Assembly (NCBI GenBank): GCA_020205615.1 | Contig: CM035160.1 | Location: 4,628,437 to 4,692,436 of the forward strand | From: Panax quinquefolius | Lineage: Eukaryota; Streptophyta; Magnoliopsida; Apiales; Araliaceae | Direction of reading: 5' to 3' | Length of the DNA stretch: 64,000 nt | In this document: in pieces, positions 24,471 to 37,867 of the stretch | How the letters are laid out: every line of letters starts with the position of its first letter | How positions within the stretch are numbered: the first letter of the stretch is position 1 | The notes under the pieces: generated by a model | Databases searched by the model: none | What the model was told of the DNA's origin: nothing | The model's input: only the letters and a program-made list of their open reading frames with translations | Made by a program: the position numbers and the translations under genes

Positions 24471-26926
24471 TGTGGCGCCCCAAAATTAGGTATCGTCACC
24501 CATCTTGGGTCGCCACTTACATGGTACATAAATTCAAATACAAACTTAATTATACATACATCCGTGTAATATATATACGATAATCATAAAGCGAGAGTTC
24601 TAATAGGAATATTGTCATTTAGACAATATCCATACTCAAGAGTCCTCATTACATTTATTGTTACACTATTTAACGAATAGTGAGGACTACTAATGCTATC
24701 TTCGGGACCATCACTCTTTTCCCGACTAAGTCCCAAATTTATATTCTCATTTCACGAAGAGAACGGTGAAAGAAAGGGTGAGCTCAACTAGCCCGATGAA
24801 ATATTATAACTAAGATAATGCATAATAAATTATCAATAGTCTTGAACAATGTTAAAAGCGATAAAATACAATAGACAACCGGTTTAAGCTGCAGTGAATA
24901 TCTGATCCATTAAAAGAGTCAAGTAGAAAATAAAATCTACTATCTTTTATGATTTAAAGGTTTTCATCATTTATTATAGCCGAGACTCGACTTTAATAAA
25001 TATTCCACCACATCTAATCATCCTCGTACCCACGGTCAAGAATTTTCATTAAATCATCAATGGTCGCGACTATACTGAATAAACCACGGTCATAATCATA
25101 CCAAAAACTATTCATCAATGCTTTATACAGCCAATTGAGGACTTTTATCACATCATTTATAACAGTCATGATTATACTCTTAATGATCCTCAGTCATAAT
25201 CATACTAAGTCCATCTATGCACGTAAGCGAAAGATGACTTTCATCACATCATTTGTAACATTACGGTCATGATTACAAGAATAGTCTCTGGTCATAATCA
25301 TACCAAGTCCATCTATGCACTACTGAATACGAGATGACTTTCAACATAATATAAACATGAGGATGATGACAATGATATAAGAAGTCGATAAAACAAGTTC
25401 AAGAATTATTTTATCCGAAATTATTAACGTCCAAATTGTCAACACGATCTTTGTTTTGTAGAGTAAAATTCAAGAATCTTGAAGAAGAATATTTCCATGA
25501 AAGGATCTTTGGATGAAGCCTTGAATATCGAGGATATTCTACTAATTTTATGGAGTATAAATCAAAGTTTTAACCAACCGGGTATAATAAAGAATGGAAT
25601 AACAAAAGAAATCACCACGCAAATGCGATGTAGGCCTTGCAGGCGAGTTATTCTAACAAAATAATAATAACGGAACGAGGTCGGTGAAATTTCACAATCG
25701 CGGATGTTCCAACAGAATAATAAATGCTTGAATAATAAATGATGGAACCAGGAATTAAACAGTGTATATAGCACGCATGCGGATATTCCACGAGAATAAT
25801 AAAGACGGAATAATAAAAAATGGAACCAGTGTCCGTGTAAAACACACGCATGACAGTTATTCCAATAGAATAATAATAAAAGACGGAACCAGTCAAATTG
25901 TAAAACACACAGATAGGATGTTCCAATGAATAATAATAGAATGTCACCAAGTATAGGGTAAACCACGTATACAGGTTATTCCAACAGAATAATAAAGAAT
26001 GGAATAACAGAAGTTCTCTTCATGAATATAAAAGAATAATATCCCTTACCGTAAAAGACACTGGATATTAAAGTAGTGAAGTACCGAATACTCTTCTTCT
26101 TTCTCTCTATAGATTTTCTCTATAGATTCTACTCTATAATTTCTCTCTCAGAGTTTCAAATGAATTAAATAAGAAAATAATGAAGGAATGAGCTTATTTA
26201 TAGGAAAATAGAATGCATAGTAATTAATCCATGAGCGGTCCAGTTGATTTACTTTAATCGGACGGTCCATATTTAAAGCAAAATTTTTAAATAAAATATC
26301 ATATATTCTATTTATATAAAAATATTTTACTATGCAAACACTATTTATCACTATACATCTGAAACTACGCAACACTATCGTAATAAAATATAATATATTC
26401 TATTTATAGAATAACTTTAATAAAGTATTTTGTTTTATATAAAAGATGTTTACATTTTATTACGTTAATAATACGAATAAAACAAAACGTCATTATCGCT
26501 ATAATAATTCATATTATTAATCGTGATAATGGAATCAAACCGAGTGACTTCTCACATAAGCATCGATAATCAATATCGTGTCTTCTTATGCGAACCACAT
26601 ATTCTTGTACTTTTAATACACGAGTAGTTCAACGATGTCAACGGTAAAACTTCCGTCGTTATTTCAATAAAATATTTTTGTCGTTTTCTCGATCAAAATG
26701 ATAATTACATTATGGGGTCCACCAATGATTGAGTAGTTATAATAATATTCCTCGCTAAATCGAATATTCCCCGACCAATCGAATATAATATAACAACCAC
26801 TTGCATACTTTACAAAATTTATAAATACTACCCACAACTATAATATTATCTCAAATTCACACCATAACATTAAAAAATTATTTCGACAAAATTTAAATTT
26901 TTATTGATAAAATCTGGGGTCTCACA
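24471..26926 (-). repeat. LTR family B (3' LTR of the outer nested gypsy element)
   Basis: A 2456-bp LTR with edges TGTGGCGCCCCAAAATTAGG and ATCTGGGGTCTCACA. It is related to family A only at its ends and general plan. It includes an array of GGAATAATAAA/ACGGAACCAGT repeats (about 25660-26000) and a minus-strand CCTATAAATAAGCTC TATA box (26192-26206). The flank ATCGT (24466-24470) pairs imperfectly with TACGT at 42208-42212, a possible target duplication. Confidence 0.85.
25660..26010. repeat. Palindrome-rich tandem array in LTR family B
   Basis: Five imperfect units of about 60-70 bases with TATTCCAACAGAATAATAAA, GGAACCAGT and TGTAAAACACACG. TTATTCCA and GGAATAA are complementary, giving repeated fold-backs. 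Matching arrays occur at about 40930-41290 and, inverted, at 43960-44410. Confidence 0.75.
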
Positions 26927-28880
26927 ATCAACCCTCCTTATGGAATTTTGCCCTCGAAATTAGGGTACATACCTGGTATGATAAGAGGTGAGGATACCTT
27001 GAATACCTTTATCGTTGAAAACATTAAATTCATCTTTGCAATCCGGCCAAAGATATTCATTAACAATTCATCTTTGCACTACAGGGCCAAAGATATACAA
27101 ATCATAAAACCAATAATTACGAAACTTCGACTTAATAAGTATCACGACCACGAATTATCCATACCTTCTTGGCGAGGATATTCGTGTTTTTAATTACTGA
27201 TCATGATTATACCAAATAATCCTCGGTCATAATCATACCAAGTCTATCAATGCACTACTGACCAAAGATGACTTTTACCACATCCATGAATTAATATTTC
27301 ATTCTTTGAGACTCAAATTTCAATAATTAATCCATATCATCGAATCATCCCCGCACTTAAAAAGCCAAGAATATTCATTAGTATCACGACCACGAATTAT
27401 CCATGCACTACGACCAAAGATAATCGTGTATTCATTAATATCACGACCACAAATTATCCATGTACTTACTGACGAAGATAATCGTGTATTCATTAGTATC
27501 ACGTCCACAAATTATCCATGCACTTTATGGCGAAAGATAATCGTGTATTCATTAGTATCACGACCACAAATTATCCATACACTACTGACGAAAGATAATT
27601 GTGTTTTCAATTACGGTTATGATTATCTTTGAACAATCCACAGTCATAATCATACCAAGTCCATCTATGCACTCTGAGCCATGAGATGACTTTCAACATA
27701 ATATAAACATGAGGATAATGATATAAAGAATCAATCAAATGAGATAAAGGATAAATATTAAACATTTATAATATAATTTATCCGAGATTCAAGAATATCC
27801 CCATGTTATCAATCACTTAATAATCTCATAATCTAATATCATTAATATTATAACAATATTTTAATCACTTACTAAATTTATAAACAATTTATCTCAATTG
27901 TTTACATTTTACCATATAATGCATTTAATCATTCAAAATGCCATACTCATAAGATATCATCACCAATTATCAAATCCTCATCAAAAAAATATGCATATAC
28001 TCTATATAGGATTCTACAGCCATAAAATCATATTTTCAACTTTGTTACTTCACATAACATATTTAACTCATATGTTCAGTAACTAAACTATTTTCATAAA
28101 AATACCAAATTAGTCCTAAAAATATTTCTTTTCTGGGATTTAGCATAATATAGTCCCATAATGAAAATATATTTTTCTCAGAATTTTTAAAATTCATTTA
28201 CTATTTTTCAAAAATCAATTTCTAATTAATTCCTTAAGAAATTTGCTACCTCAAGTTTAACTCCAAAAATTTCCAAATCTTGGCAGGACCTTACACATGT
28301 TAATGTGAGCCTCCAGTTTAAATTTCATGGTCATCGGAGTTATAGAACTCGGTTATAGCGTTTTTTCGAAAAAACCTAAATATTAAAATAGTCATAACTT
28401 GTTCATTTTAAGTCAGAATGAGCTCATTTTTGGACAGGAGGTACTTTATACCATATACCTTCATGTCCCAAAAGGCCAGAATTTTTCTCATAATTTAAGT
28501 GGCCGAAACAGCCCCTCTAAAATCATGGCAGCAGCTTTTTCGGTTTTTTGCAGCTTTGCACTCCTTTGCTAAAATCAGTCCACACAAAAATCTACAACAC
28601 CTTTTCCAGTAATTCCACTTGGATTAGTTAGGTAACTCATAGATCTAACTCTAGGACTTGACCACAATCAATAATTCAAAATATAATAGGAGATATGGTC
28701 AATTGAATTTCATGTTACGTTTTTCACCAAAATCTGATTTTCAACTCTTTGTGATTTCTAAGAAACTTTCATGTTTTCACATAATAACCAACATAACTCA
28801 TCATAACACTTACTAATACTTCATATACCCATGATTTTCATTAGTCCAATGCTTTTATTATGACTTTCATCATAATCCTC
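26927..28880 (-). mobile_element. Family B gypsy element, 3' internal remnant and non-coding DNA
   Basis: Immediately right of the LTR the minus strand reads CATAAGGAGGGTTGAT, a polypurine tract. Up to about 27005 it parallels 33121-33190 of the fuller gypsy element. The integrase and most of the reverse transcriptase are missing; instead there are LTR-like hairpin repeats (27020-27100), the minisatellite at 27372-27606 and AT-rich DNA. A TTACA end after CTTGGCAGGACC near 28294 may mark another unclassified LTR fragment. Confidence 0.6.
27372..27606. repeat. Minisatellite, four units of ~59 bp
   Basis: Units begin TTCATTAGTATCACGACCAC and end GAAAGATAATCGTGTA. A diverged extra unit lies at about 27129-27188. 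Units differ at a few positions, so the expansion is not very recent. It lies within the remnant gypsy element. Confidence 0.85.
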
Positions 28881-30460
28881 GTAAAGCAGATCCTTTTAGT
28901 TGAAGAAATATTTGAGGTTTAAGAAATGGGTTTTTGTCTTTGGGGTCAATAAAAATTCGATTTCACGTTCTAGGGTAGGCTAGGAAGTCTTCAAGAATAC
29001 GCCAAGAAATTTATTAATGATAGAAATATCATTCAAAACTCATTACTCTCGTCAAGACTTAGATGAGTACGTCACATTAATACCAATGTGACTTCTATCC
29101 CTTAACTGATATAGCACCTCACAATGATACCTATCAACTTGCCATCTTCATCACGACGTCGCCCTCTGAAAAGTCCGGCTTGGTGCATTCCACACAAGGA
29201 ATTCAACAACGAAAGGATCGGGGCTCTTTACTTATGGCTTGATATAACAGTGATTAACTTTAGGGTTTGGTTACTTTGAATTCGTATAACAGGTTGGTTA
29301 GAAATATGAAAGCTAACAACCTTACAAAAAGAATAATGAGTAGTTAATCAATCGTTTTCAAAAATTACCTCAAAGGCAAGTATTTTTAAAGAGATAAGAT
29401 CGTGAAAGTGTTTATTTGAAACAACAAGATTAATAAACAGTGGAGGTAACGAATGTTTCTCCCAACGAAGTTTCAATAGATAAATCAAAGTCTAATTTTC
29501 CCGGAGTCAAATTTAAACATTGAACACAACTAGGTAGAATAAAAGAGTGGGTAGAACTTGTATTGAATAAAGTATAGACTTCGTAATAATTTATAATTAA
29601 TTTACCCGTAATAACTTCGTTCGGGTTTCTCGACAAACGCTCTCGCTTAAATTACCGAGTTTGACTTTACTATAGGGTACATTCCACCCTTAAGTGCTTC
29701 TTCACATTCCTGATCCATGATTTGAATCATTATTCTCCGATCCATATCGAATTCGAGTTGACCGCTATGCATGGTAATTCCGAATTCGATGTTGGAATCT
29801 CCCATTCATTCAAAAAGCAAAGTCCATTTCATCTATTTTGGCTTTATTTGATCGGACGTCTTTTCTACACTATCAACGCGTTGTGCGACTTTTACCCATG
29901 CATGCCTATTCTCCTTCGTTCGGTTGTTTCTTCTTTCAAATGATCTTTGATTTTTAAATTCTCATATTCTAACTTTAATATCTTACACCACGCCAAAGCG
30001 TGATTTTGTTCGAGCATCACATATCGGGTAACCCAATTTTGAATTGTTGTATCCCTTTGTTCCACGGAGTTGCTTGCGTTCTTCAACTGTTCTTCTAGCT
30101 CACGAACGAGATTTTGTAATTCTAAGTTTTGATCATAAACTTCTTCTCTAACCAATTCTCCTCGTGTTCCTCTTCTTCTCTCTTCTTCCTCACTCTCACC
30201 GCAACCTCTCGCAACTAGCTCGGGTCTGCGACAATTAGTTCTTCATTCACTACGTGGATATCTCTAATTTGTTCCTCGTCCGACACTTACATTAACTTTG
30301 ATTAGTGATTAAAGGTGTCACAACGGTCACATTCACTCCATTGTGAATATTTTCAGCTGCCATTTCCAAACACTGCCACAACACAAGGGTTAATTAATAT
30401 ATCAAATATTATTCCTATACTCTGACCGACCAATTAAATAACAAATAAACTTAGGTAGAT
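28881..30460 (-). pseudogene. Family B gypsy gag/protease/RT-start remnant
   Basis: Minus-strand pieces parallel the fuller element. 28890-29050 resembles the start of the reverse transcriptase region (35870-36000). 29430-29636 encodes an aspartic protease piece with NTSSTHSFI, where the catalytic aspartate of the usual DTGATHSF motif is replaced by asparagine. 29892-30155 encodes an 87-residue acidic, coiled-coil-like peptide (NLVRELEEQLKN) upstream, probably of gag. The 5' leader ends at 30460, where LTR family A starts without intervening primer site or family B LTR start. Stops and frameshifts are common. Confidence 0.65.
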
Positions 30461-33120
30461 TGTGACGCCCCCAAAATAGGTATACATCACCCATTCTGAG
30501 TTGTCAATACATGGTACAGAAACAACTACAACTTTATTATTACAACGATAAAAAGTGAGTTTAAATACAAATATTATCTTCTAGACAATATTTATACTCA
30601 AATAAATCCTCATCACATTTATTGATACATTATTTTACAAAAATGGTGAGGACTACTAAACAATCCTTTCTAAAACCTTCATTCCATACCCTGGCTACGT
30701 ACTTTATATATTCTCGCCTCACGAGAAGAATGGAACAAAAAGGAAAAGGGTGAGCTCAACTAGCTCAATAAAGAATATTATGACTAAGATAATATACAAC
30801 AAATTATCGTTAGTCTTGACGAGGAAAAATTTAATAGAATCTGATAGACAACAAGTTTCGGATCAATATTAGCGGTGAAATAATAATTCATAGAAGAGTT
30901 ACGTAGAGAATGAAATCTACTATAATCTATGAATTTAACGATCCATCATCAATATTTTATCCTGTAACATCAATCAATATTCATCTCAAATCAAACATTC
31001 ATCTTTGCACTTTGAGGCCGAAGATATTCATCGATCGATCGTATTCATCTCAACACTGTTCATCTTTTGCTGCTACTGAGCCAAAGATATTCATCGATTA
31101 GTCATGTTCATTTAAACACTGTTCATCTTTTCTACTGGCCAAAGATATTCTTGAAATCATTCATCTTTGCACTACTGGCCAAAGATATTCAATAATATCA
31201 TCATTTAAGGCGAGGATGATGAAAATATTTTTAAAGAACGAATCCGATGAAACAAAATGACAAGGATTAAGGATTAATGATTAGTACTTTGTTTTATCCA
31301 TGTCAACAATACCTCAAAAATAATCATAGTGGTGTAAAATTCAAGAATGATCAAAACATGGATCTGATCAAAGCTAGTATCCGAATAGATGTTTTGGACA
31401 AAAGAAAAATTTTCATTTTTCTAGATGAATAGTGCCATATATCGTGAATAGTCTTGATATCGTGAATAGTCTTAGTATCGTGAAATAGTAACTCAAACAC
31501 CAAAAGATAGAAATTCCACAAAAAAAAAAATATTTTCACGCTTCATGAATAGTACTAAGTGAATAGTAACTCGTGAATAGTAACTCATGAATAGTAACTC
31601 GTGAATAGTAACTCATGAATAAGTAACCCCAGAGCATAAAAAGTTTCAAATTTGATAAAAACTTGGATCAACATTTCGACGTAATGATATTGAAGAAATA
31701 ATATCATTCTGAAAAAAATAATATCCCTTACCTCGAAAGAATCGATTACTTGGGAAGGAAAGGTCGGGAAGTGATCTTTGAATGAAACTTGTCTTTGACA
31801 ATGACTCTCAAAGTATCTAAATACTCACAAAATCGCTCAACAATATAGAGAGAAAGAGAACTTTGTTTACGGTGTGATTTTCAATTCTAACTTAGCCCTC
31901 TGTTTATAGAAAAATGTTAGCCCAGAAAGCGGACTTGACTGCTACGATGGCTTGGCTTTACTGCTACTATTGCCACCCACCACATTTGAAATAAAATTCA
32001 GCACATTTCTTCACCAACCACAAGTGGGGCCCACTCAATTCTAAATTTTCCACCAAAATCAATTATAAACCTAATTTTCGAATCAGACACCTCTTAAAAT
32101 TCACAACAAATCATTAGTGCATTTTAACGGTTCAAAATTTGTGGACATATACTCAACTTATGTATGTATAACATACCCAAAATTACCACAATCCAACGGT
32201 CGGATTAAAAATTATAACCCCATGATATATCTCAAAACCCACGATTTAATTTTAATACCTCCATACGGTAAAATCTTGATAAAACACCTCAACAATAATT
32301 TCTTCATTTATAACCACATAAATAAATCCATCATTTATATCCACATAAAATAAATATTTCTTTATCATATGAATCAATAATTAATTATTCACAAATAATA
32401 TTACGAGAATCACAATTATAATGAACCAGTAGTTCCGGGAAGAGGGGCTTTCAGATAAGGATTTCTCACTTCTTGGCGCGATTAGGTGACCAAACCTCTC
32501 CTTGTGTGAAACTTTCTAGACATTGCCAATAATGCTTATCTAATAATATTATTCAAATAATATGAATTATTGATCGATAATGGAGATAATGTGCGTTGAC
32601 AATTATTGAACAACAATAATATAAAATATCAACGCAATGAATTATTGAATCAATAAAATAAAATATTGAGCGATAACTCTTTGTGAAAATTATTGAGTAG
32701 TGCCTTCTTACGTAAGGATCAATAATTCAACAATCTTGCATGCGTCTGGTGTCTTTATTTATGCCGCCAGCGTATTATTGTATTTTAACCACGGGTATTC
32801 AAACGATCTTACTTGATGTAACAACTACGCAGTTATTTTAACCAACTTTATTTGTCGTTTTCTTCATCCAATCGCTTTCACATTATGGGGCCCACACATG
32901 GGCTTGTCGTATTTAATAATATTCCCAGAAGCGATACGAATATTCCACGACCAAACGAATATTCCCAAACAACAATGAATATTTTATAACCACTTGCTTA
33001 TTTTGAAATATTTGCGTATTTAACCCTTAACTATCCACATTAATCAAATCAACCCTTACTATTTCAAAATAATAAATAAAGGAAATTCCTTTTATTTAAA
33101 AAAAAATTTGAGGTCTTCTG
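30461..33120 (-). repeat. 3' LTR of the gypsy element, family A
   Basis: The left edge is TGTGACGCCCCCAAAATAGG. The right edge reads GGTCTTCTGACC where the family normally has GGTCTTACA, so the exact end is uncertain by two or three bases. It contains the hairpin array (30990-31200) and the GAATAGTAACT array (31555-31625). Its TATA-like box is altered (31901-31910). Confidence 0.88.
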
Positions 33121-33132
33121 ACCTCCCTTCTT
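33121..33132 (-). promoter_or_regulatory. Polypurine tract of the gypsy element
   Basis: Minus-strand AAGAAGGGAGGT lies directly before the 3' LTR. This is the normal priming site for plus-strand DNA synthesis. The left-hand element B has the similar AAGGAGGG at the same place. Confidence 0.75.
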
Positions 33133-33189
33133 ATGAAATTTAGTCCTCGAAATTGGCGTCGTACACAGTGTTTGAAAAGGTGAGGATAC

Positions 33190-34360
33190 CTCGCTTTCAT
33201 TTCCGTTTCCAATTCCCGGTCATTTCCTCTATAGCATGATTCCTCCACAAAACTTTAACTTGTGGTATGACCTTTCTTGCGTAGGACATGCTCCTTCCTA
33301 TCCAAGATCTTGATAGGTACCTCCTCATCGTTAAGTCTTGGCTATCTCGTCCCGGTTCTAACTTCGATAACGTGGTTGGGTCTTTCACATATTTACGAAA
33401 TGCGGATATGTGAAACACATTATGAACACGAGACATACTTTCGGAGGTAACGCAAGTCTATAGGCTACATTTCCTACTCGGTCGAGAATTTGAAATGGAC
33501 CAATAAATGCGTGGATTGAGCTTTCCTCTCTTCCCAAATCTTGTAACTCCCTTCCATGGAAGCAACTTCGCAACAATACATGATCCCTACATTAAATTCC
33601 ACGTCCTTTCGATGAAGATCCGCATAACTCTTTTGTCGATCTTGGTAGTTTGTATATCGTTGTCGAATCATTTGGATCTTTTGGTGAGTCATACGTCTTA
33701 ACTCGGGTCCCAACAATGTTGCTTCACCCACCTCATCCCAACATATTGGAGAACGACATTTTCGTCCATATAATGCTTCGAATGGAGCCACACCTATACT
33801 TACCTGATAACTGTTGTTGTAGGAGAATTCCACCAATGGTAAATACTTATCCCAACTGCCCTTGAAGTCTAGGACACAGAGTCTTAATAAATCTTCAAGA
33901 GTTTGAATAGTCCTCTCTGATTGTCCGTCTCGTTTGGGGATGGTATGCCGAACTAAATCGCAAATCCGTGCCCATAGCTTTTTGCAAGCTAACCCAAAAT
34001 CTTGAAGTGAATCTTGGGTCACGATCCAAAACTATGGATCAGGCATGCCATACAACCTCACAATCTCATTTACGTACATACTAGCAAGACGTTCAAGTGA
34101 ATAAGTCTCCGTGTCGGCAAGAAATGAAAGCGGACTTGGTTAATCTATCAACAATAACCCAAATAGCATTGATGCCTTGAAAAACCGTAGGAAGACCCGT
34201 AACGAAATCCATGGTAATGTGTTCCCACTTCCATTCCGGAATCTCAAGTGGTTGCAACGGACCCTTAGGTACTAGATGCTCGCCTTTACGTTAGCAAGAG
34301 TTAAACACATCGAGATAAACTTTGCAATCTCTCTCTTCATATTATTCCACCAAAATGTAT
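33190..34360 (-). pseudogene. Gypsy integrase, broken
   Basis: In minus-strand direction, 33474-34022 encodes 182 residues with [16 protein letters not shown] (the region of the last catalytic glutamate), LPLVEFSYNNSYQ, APFEALYGRKCRSP and CWDEVGE, all hallmarks of gypsy integrase. The zinc-binding and first catalytic part lies at about 34022-34360 in other frames. The C-terminal region 33197-33436 carries VHNVFHISAFRKYV and KVIPQVKVLWRNH. At least three frame changes separate these pieces. No clear full chromodomain is readable, though the tail has the layout of chromovirus integrases. Confidence 0.85.
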
Positions 34361-36000
34361 GTCGAAGATCACGATACATTTTAGTACTTCGAGGATGGAT
34401 TGCAAATGGTGTATTGTGTGCCTCCATCATAATCTTGTACTTCAAATCGTAGTCGTTAGGAACACTGAAAGTCTAGAGTGGACTCAAGTATTCCTTCTTC
34501 ATCAATTCTCGCTTAGGAATAGCTCCTTCTTGTACTTTCTTCTTCATACGCATCACTCTCAAGATTGGTGGCTTGAAAGCGACCTTAACTTTTCTATTAA
34601 AGTTGGCTCTGTCGTATACTTGACATCATCGCTTTTCGTTCCGCGTATGATCTTCTACTCGATCGTCGGCTACCACGTTAAACTTTACCGGGGTGGTATT
34701 GAATAGTGTGGTCGTAGTCTTTCAATAGCTCGAGCCAACGTCATTGCCGCGTGTTGAGTTCTTTTTGAGTGAAGAAATATTTAAGGCTTTTATGATCTGA
34801 ATATATCTCCACTTTCTCCCCATATAGATAGTGCCTCCCATATCTTTAAGCCTGGCAACATTACTGCTATGACTCTAGATCATGAGTAGGATAATTCCTC
34901 TCATACTCTTTAAGTTGTCGCGAGGCATAGGCTATGACTTTCCCACGTTGCGTGAGAACACATCCTAACCCTTTGCACGAAGCATCATTTGTAGATAACA
35001 AATCCATCCGAACCGGATGGTATTGTTAGAACAGTCTTAGAAATAAGTCTCCTTTTAAGCTCTTGGAAACTTTTCTCGCATTCTTCGCTCCAAACGAATT
35101 TTGTATCCTTTCGAGTTAGGTGAGTTAATGGAGTAGCGATTCGAGAAAACCCTTCCACGAATCTCAGATAATAACCAGTAAGCCCAAAAAGCTACGTGCT
35201 TGATCCACAACTTGGTTGCTCCCAACTTTATATTGCTTGATCTTCACCGGATCAACAGATACTCCATGTTTTGACACCACATGCCCAAAAATGCTACTTC
35301 CTCGAGCCAAAACTCGCATTTCTTCAATTTGGCATATAGTTGGTTTTCACGAAGCCTTTGGAGTACCGACTTCAAATGGTGCTCATGATCTTCACGACTT
35401 TTGGAATATATAAGGATGTCATCAATAAAGACAACAACGAATGATCCAAATATTCCTTGAATACTCGGTTCATCATATCCATGAAAGCCGCGAGGAGCAT
35501 TAGTTAGTCAGAAAGACATGACTAAGAATTCATAATGCCCATACTGGAGTTACAGCGGTCTTTGGAATATCCTCGATTCTAATCTTCATTGATGATATCC
35601 GAGCGAAGATCGATTTTGAAAAGAATTGTGCCCTTTCTACAATTGGTCAAACAAGTCATCAATACGAGGTAGAGGATACCTATTCTTGATGGTGACATGG
35701 TTCATTCCCGATAGTCGATACAAAAATCGCATACTCCGTCTTTCTTCTTTTTACAAATAAAACAGAGCACCCCAAGGAGATGTCTTGGGGGCGAATGAAA
35801 CCAATGTCCAACAATTCACGTAGTTGGACCTTTAACTCTGAAGTTCAATAGGAGCCATTCGATATGGGGTTTTAGAAATGGGCTTTGTACGGTGTTCAAG
35901 ATCAATAAAGAATTCAACTTCACGTTACGGGGTAGGCCGGAAGTTCTTGAAATCGTCGGAAAGTCGATAACAACGGAATATTATTCAAATTTGGCGTGTC
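34361..36000 (-). pseudogene. Gypsy reverse transcriptase and RNase H, broken
   Basis: On the minus strand, 35401-35435 encodes VVVFIDDILIYS, the catalytic reverse transcriptase motif. 34690-35050 corresponds to the RNase H region (the AATAGCTC to TATAGCC blocks align in position with that domain), and 34361-34690 to the linker before integrase. Frequent single-base gaps break every long frame. The plus-strand open frames here are shadows. Confidence 0.8.
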
Positions 36001-36199
36001 TTTATTCAAATCCATAACATGGGCTAAGAAAGCTTGACATCCGTTTTTCAATAAGCGAATAGCTTTATGATTAGATATAGCGGTGATTGATTTTAATGGT
36101 TTAGTTGCTTGAATTAAATACAACGGGTTGGTTAGGAATATGAAAACTAACACCTTACGAAAACAATCAATTTTGGCATGATGAGTAGTTAACGATCAA

Positions 36200-36545
36200 T
36201 CCCTAAAATCACATCAAAAGCAAGTATCTTTAAAGAGATAAGGTCAACGGTGAGGTAATGGTGCCAACTTAGAATCAAACAAGATTTATAAGCGATGGAT
36301 GTGATGAAAGTTTCTCTAACGGAGTTTCCACAGATAGATCAAAGTCTAATTTCTCTGAGTCAAGTTTAAGCGTTGAGCACATGCGGGAGAGAAATGAATG
36401 GGTATACCGGTATCAAGTAAGGTATAAACTTCGCAAGAATTTATAAATAAACTTACCCGTGATCACCTCGTTTGGGTTCTCGCATTATGACCGATCACAA
36501 CAAACGCTCTTCCGGAATCGTTGACTTTGACTTTTACGGGACGAT
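36200..36545 (-). pseudogene. Gypsy aspartic protease, broken
   Basis: The minus strand contains EVYTLLDTG at about 36418-36444; DTG is the active-site triad of retroviral-type proteases. Upstream RAFVV and downstream ACAQRLNLT parallel the remnant at 29430-29636. Frameshifts and stops interrupt it on both sides. Confidence 0.75.
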
Positions 36546-36549
36546 CTTT

Positions 36550-37700
36550 TGAGTCACCGTCCCCATTGAACTAGGTTTATTCTACAGTCTGATCTCGGCG
36601 ATATGTCCTTCCTTTCCACAACTATAGCATACCTTGAATCGTGGGCGGTTTGGTGATATGTCCCTCTTTTCGCATTTGTAGCATATGGCCAGGTGGTCGA
36701 TCTCCTCCTTAGAACCGATTCTTTGCAAACCTTTGTCGTCTTCACATAGTCGTTGTTAAATCTCCTCTTTTAAAATCTCCTCTGACTTCGCTTCTTACAT
36801 TTTCATGACCATGATTACCACCAGAGTGGTTACCATTTCTGTCCGTCTGTTTCTTTCTCCATGAGTTATCATTATTACATTGGCTAACGCTATCTCTCGA
36901 TACGATCCTGGTTATGGTCCCTCGATTGGCCGTACTTTCGTTATCTCGCTCTAATAATTGAGCCTGTTTACACATCTCTGAATAAAGAGAAGTTTATGAA
37001 AATGAGATCTTGGCGTATCTTGGGGTTTGAACCTCTAAGAAACATCCGCGTCATCGTTCCTCATTCTCCACCAAATGAGGTGCAAACACGGATAACTCTG
37101 CAAACTTTGCCTCGTCTTGAGACACCGTCATGTTGTTTTGCTCTGTCGATGAACTCCACTTCCTTCATATAATGAACACTTTCGGGAAAGTATTTGTCAT
37201 TAAATAGTCTCTGAAACGTCTCCCAAGACATCTTTGAGTGCGGTTTGGATGGATGCGCTTCCTGAGACTCCCACCGATGATCTGCCTCGCCACGGAACAT
37301 AAAGGTGGCGAATGGAACCTTCTGTTCTCCGTGCATCCCAGACATCGAATATCTTGGTAATTTGTTGACCCGTGTTTCCGCCATGATCGGATCTGGCTTT
37401 CCCTTAAATTACGGTGGTCCCAACTCTTTGAGAAACTTGGGCGTGACAACCCGTGTGAATTGCTATCATTTCTCCTGTATTTTGAACACGAGTCTCCTCG
37501 TCTCGATTTTTGCATGAATCTGCAAAAAACTTCTAAACATCCCTCGTTCATCATCTCTCCCATGGTGTTGTTCACGGGAGGAACATTACCCGACTGTTGC
37601 ACGTTCTCCTCGTTGGTAAAATCTGAGGCATCTCCACGGTCTCATTTACTCCATTTGTTAATATTCTCGATCGACATTCTCAAATCTTCATCATAAAACA
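36550..37700 (-). pseudogene. Gypsy gag with zinc knuckle, broken
   Basis: 37165-37602 and 37061-37384 hold capsid-like pieces (RNVP and NNTMGEMMNEGCLEVFC; ETFQRLFNDKYFPESVHY) matching the left element. A CCHC-type knuckle CYSCGKEGHIA can be read at about 36590-36635 on the minus strand in a different frame from its surroundings. The gag frame is broken several times. Confidence 0.8.
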
Positions 37701-37850
37701 AGGGTTAATTAAGGAAATTAATATATCACATAATATCCCTTATATCTTGACCAACTATGAAATAAGCTTAGGTAGGACACCTTTAGCGAAGGATTTACTC
37801 GTCTCTCCCTCCTAGTTCTATTCCCCATCTCATTGGAGGAGATCATATCC

Positions 37851-37865
37851 TAAGCTACGATACCA
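37851..37865 (-). promoter_or_regulatory. Primer binding site of the gypsy element
   Basis: Two bases after the 5' LTR edge (37868) the minus strand reads TGGTATCGTAGCTTA, similar to the Met-tRNA complement TGGTATCAGAGC. The left element has TGGTATCGAGCTTAG at the same place. Confidence 0.75.
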
Positions 37866-37867
37866 AC

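Noticed and set aside
27372..27606. Possible CRISPR-like array (regular repeats)
   Set aside because: Units are contiguous tandem copies without unique spacers, in plant nuclear DNA; it is a minisatellite.
33507..33865. Plus-strand open frames across the gypsy integrase
   Set aside because: They are complements of minus-strand integrase coding sequence with clear gypsy motifs.
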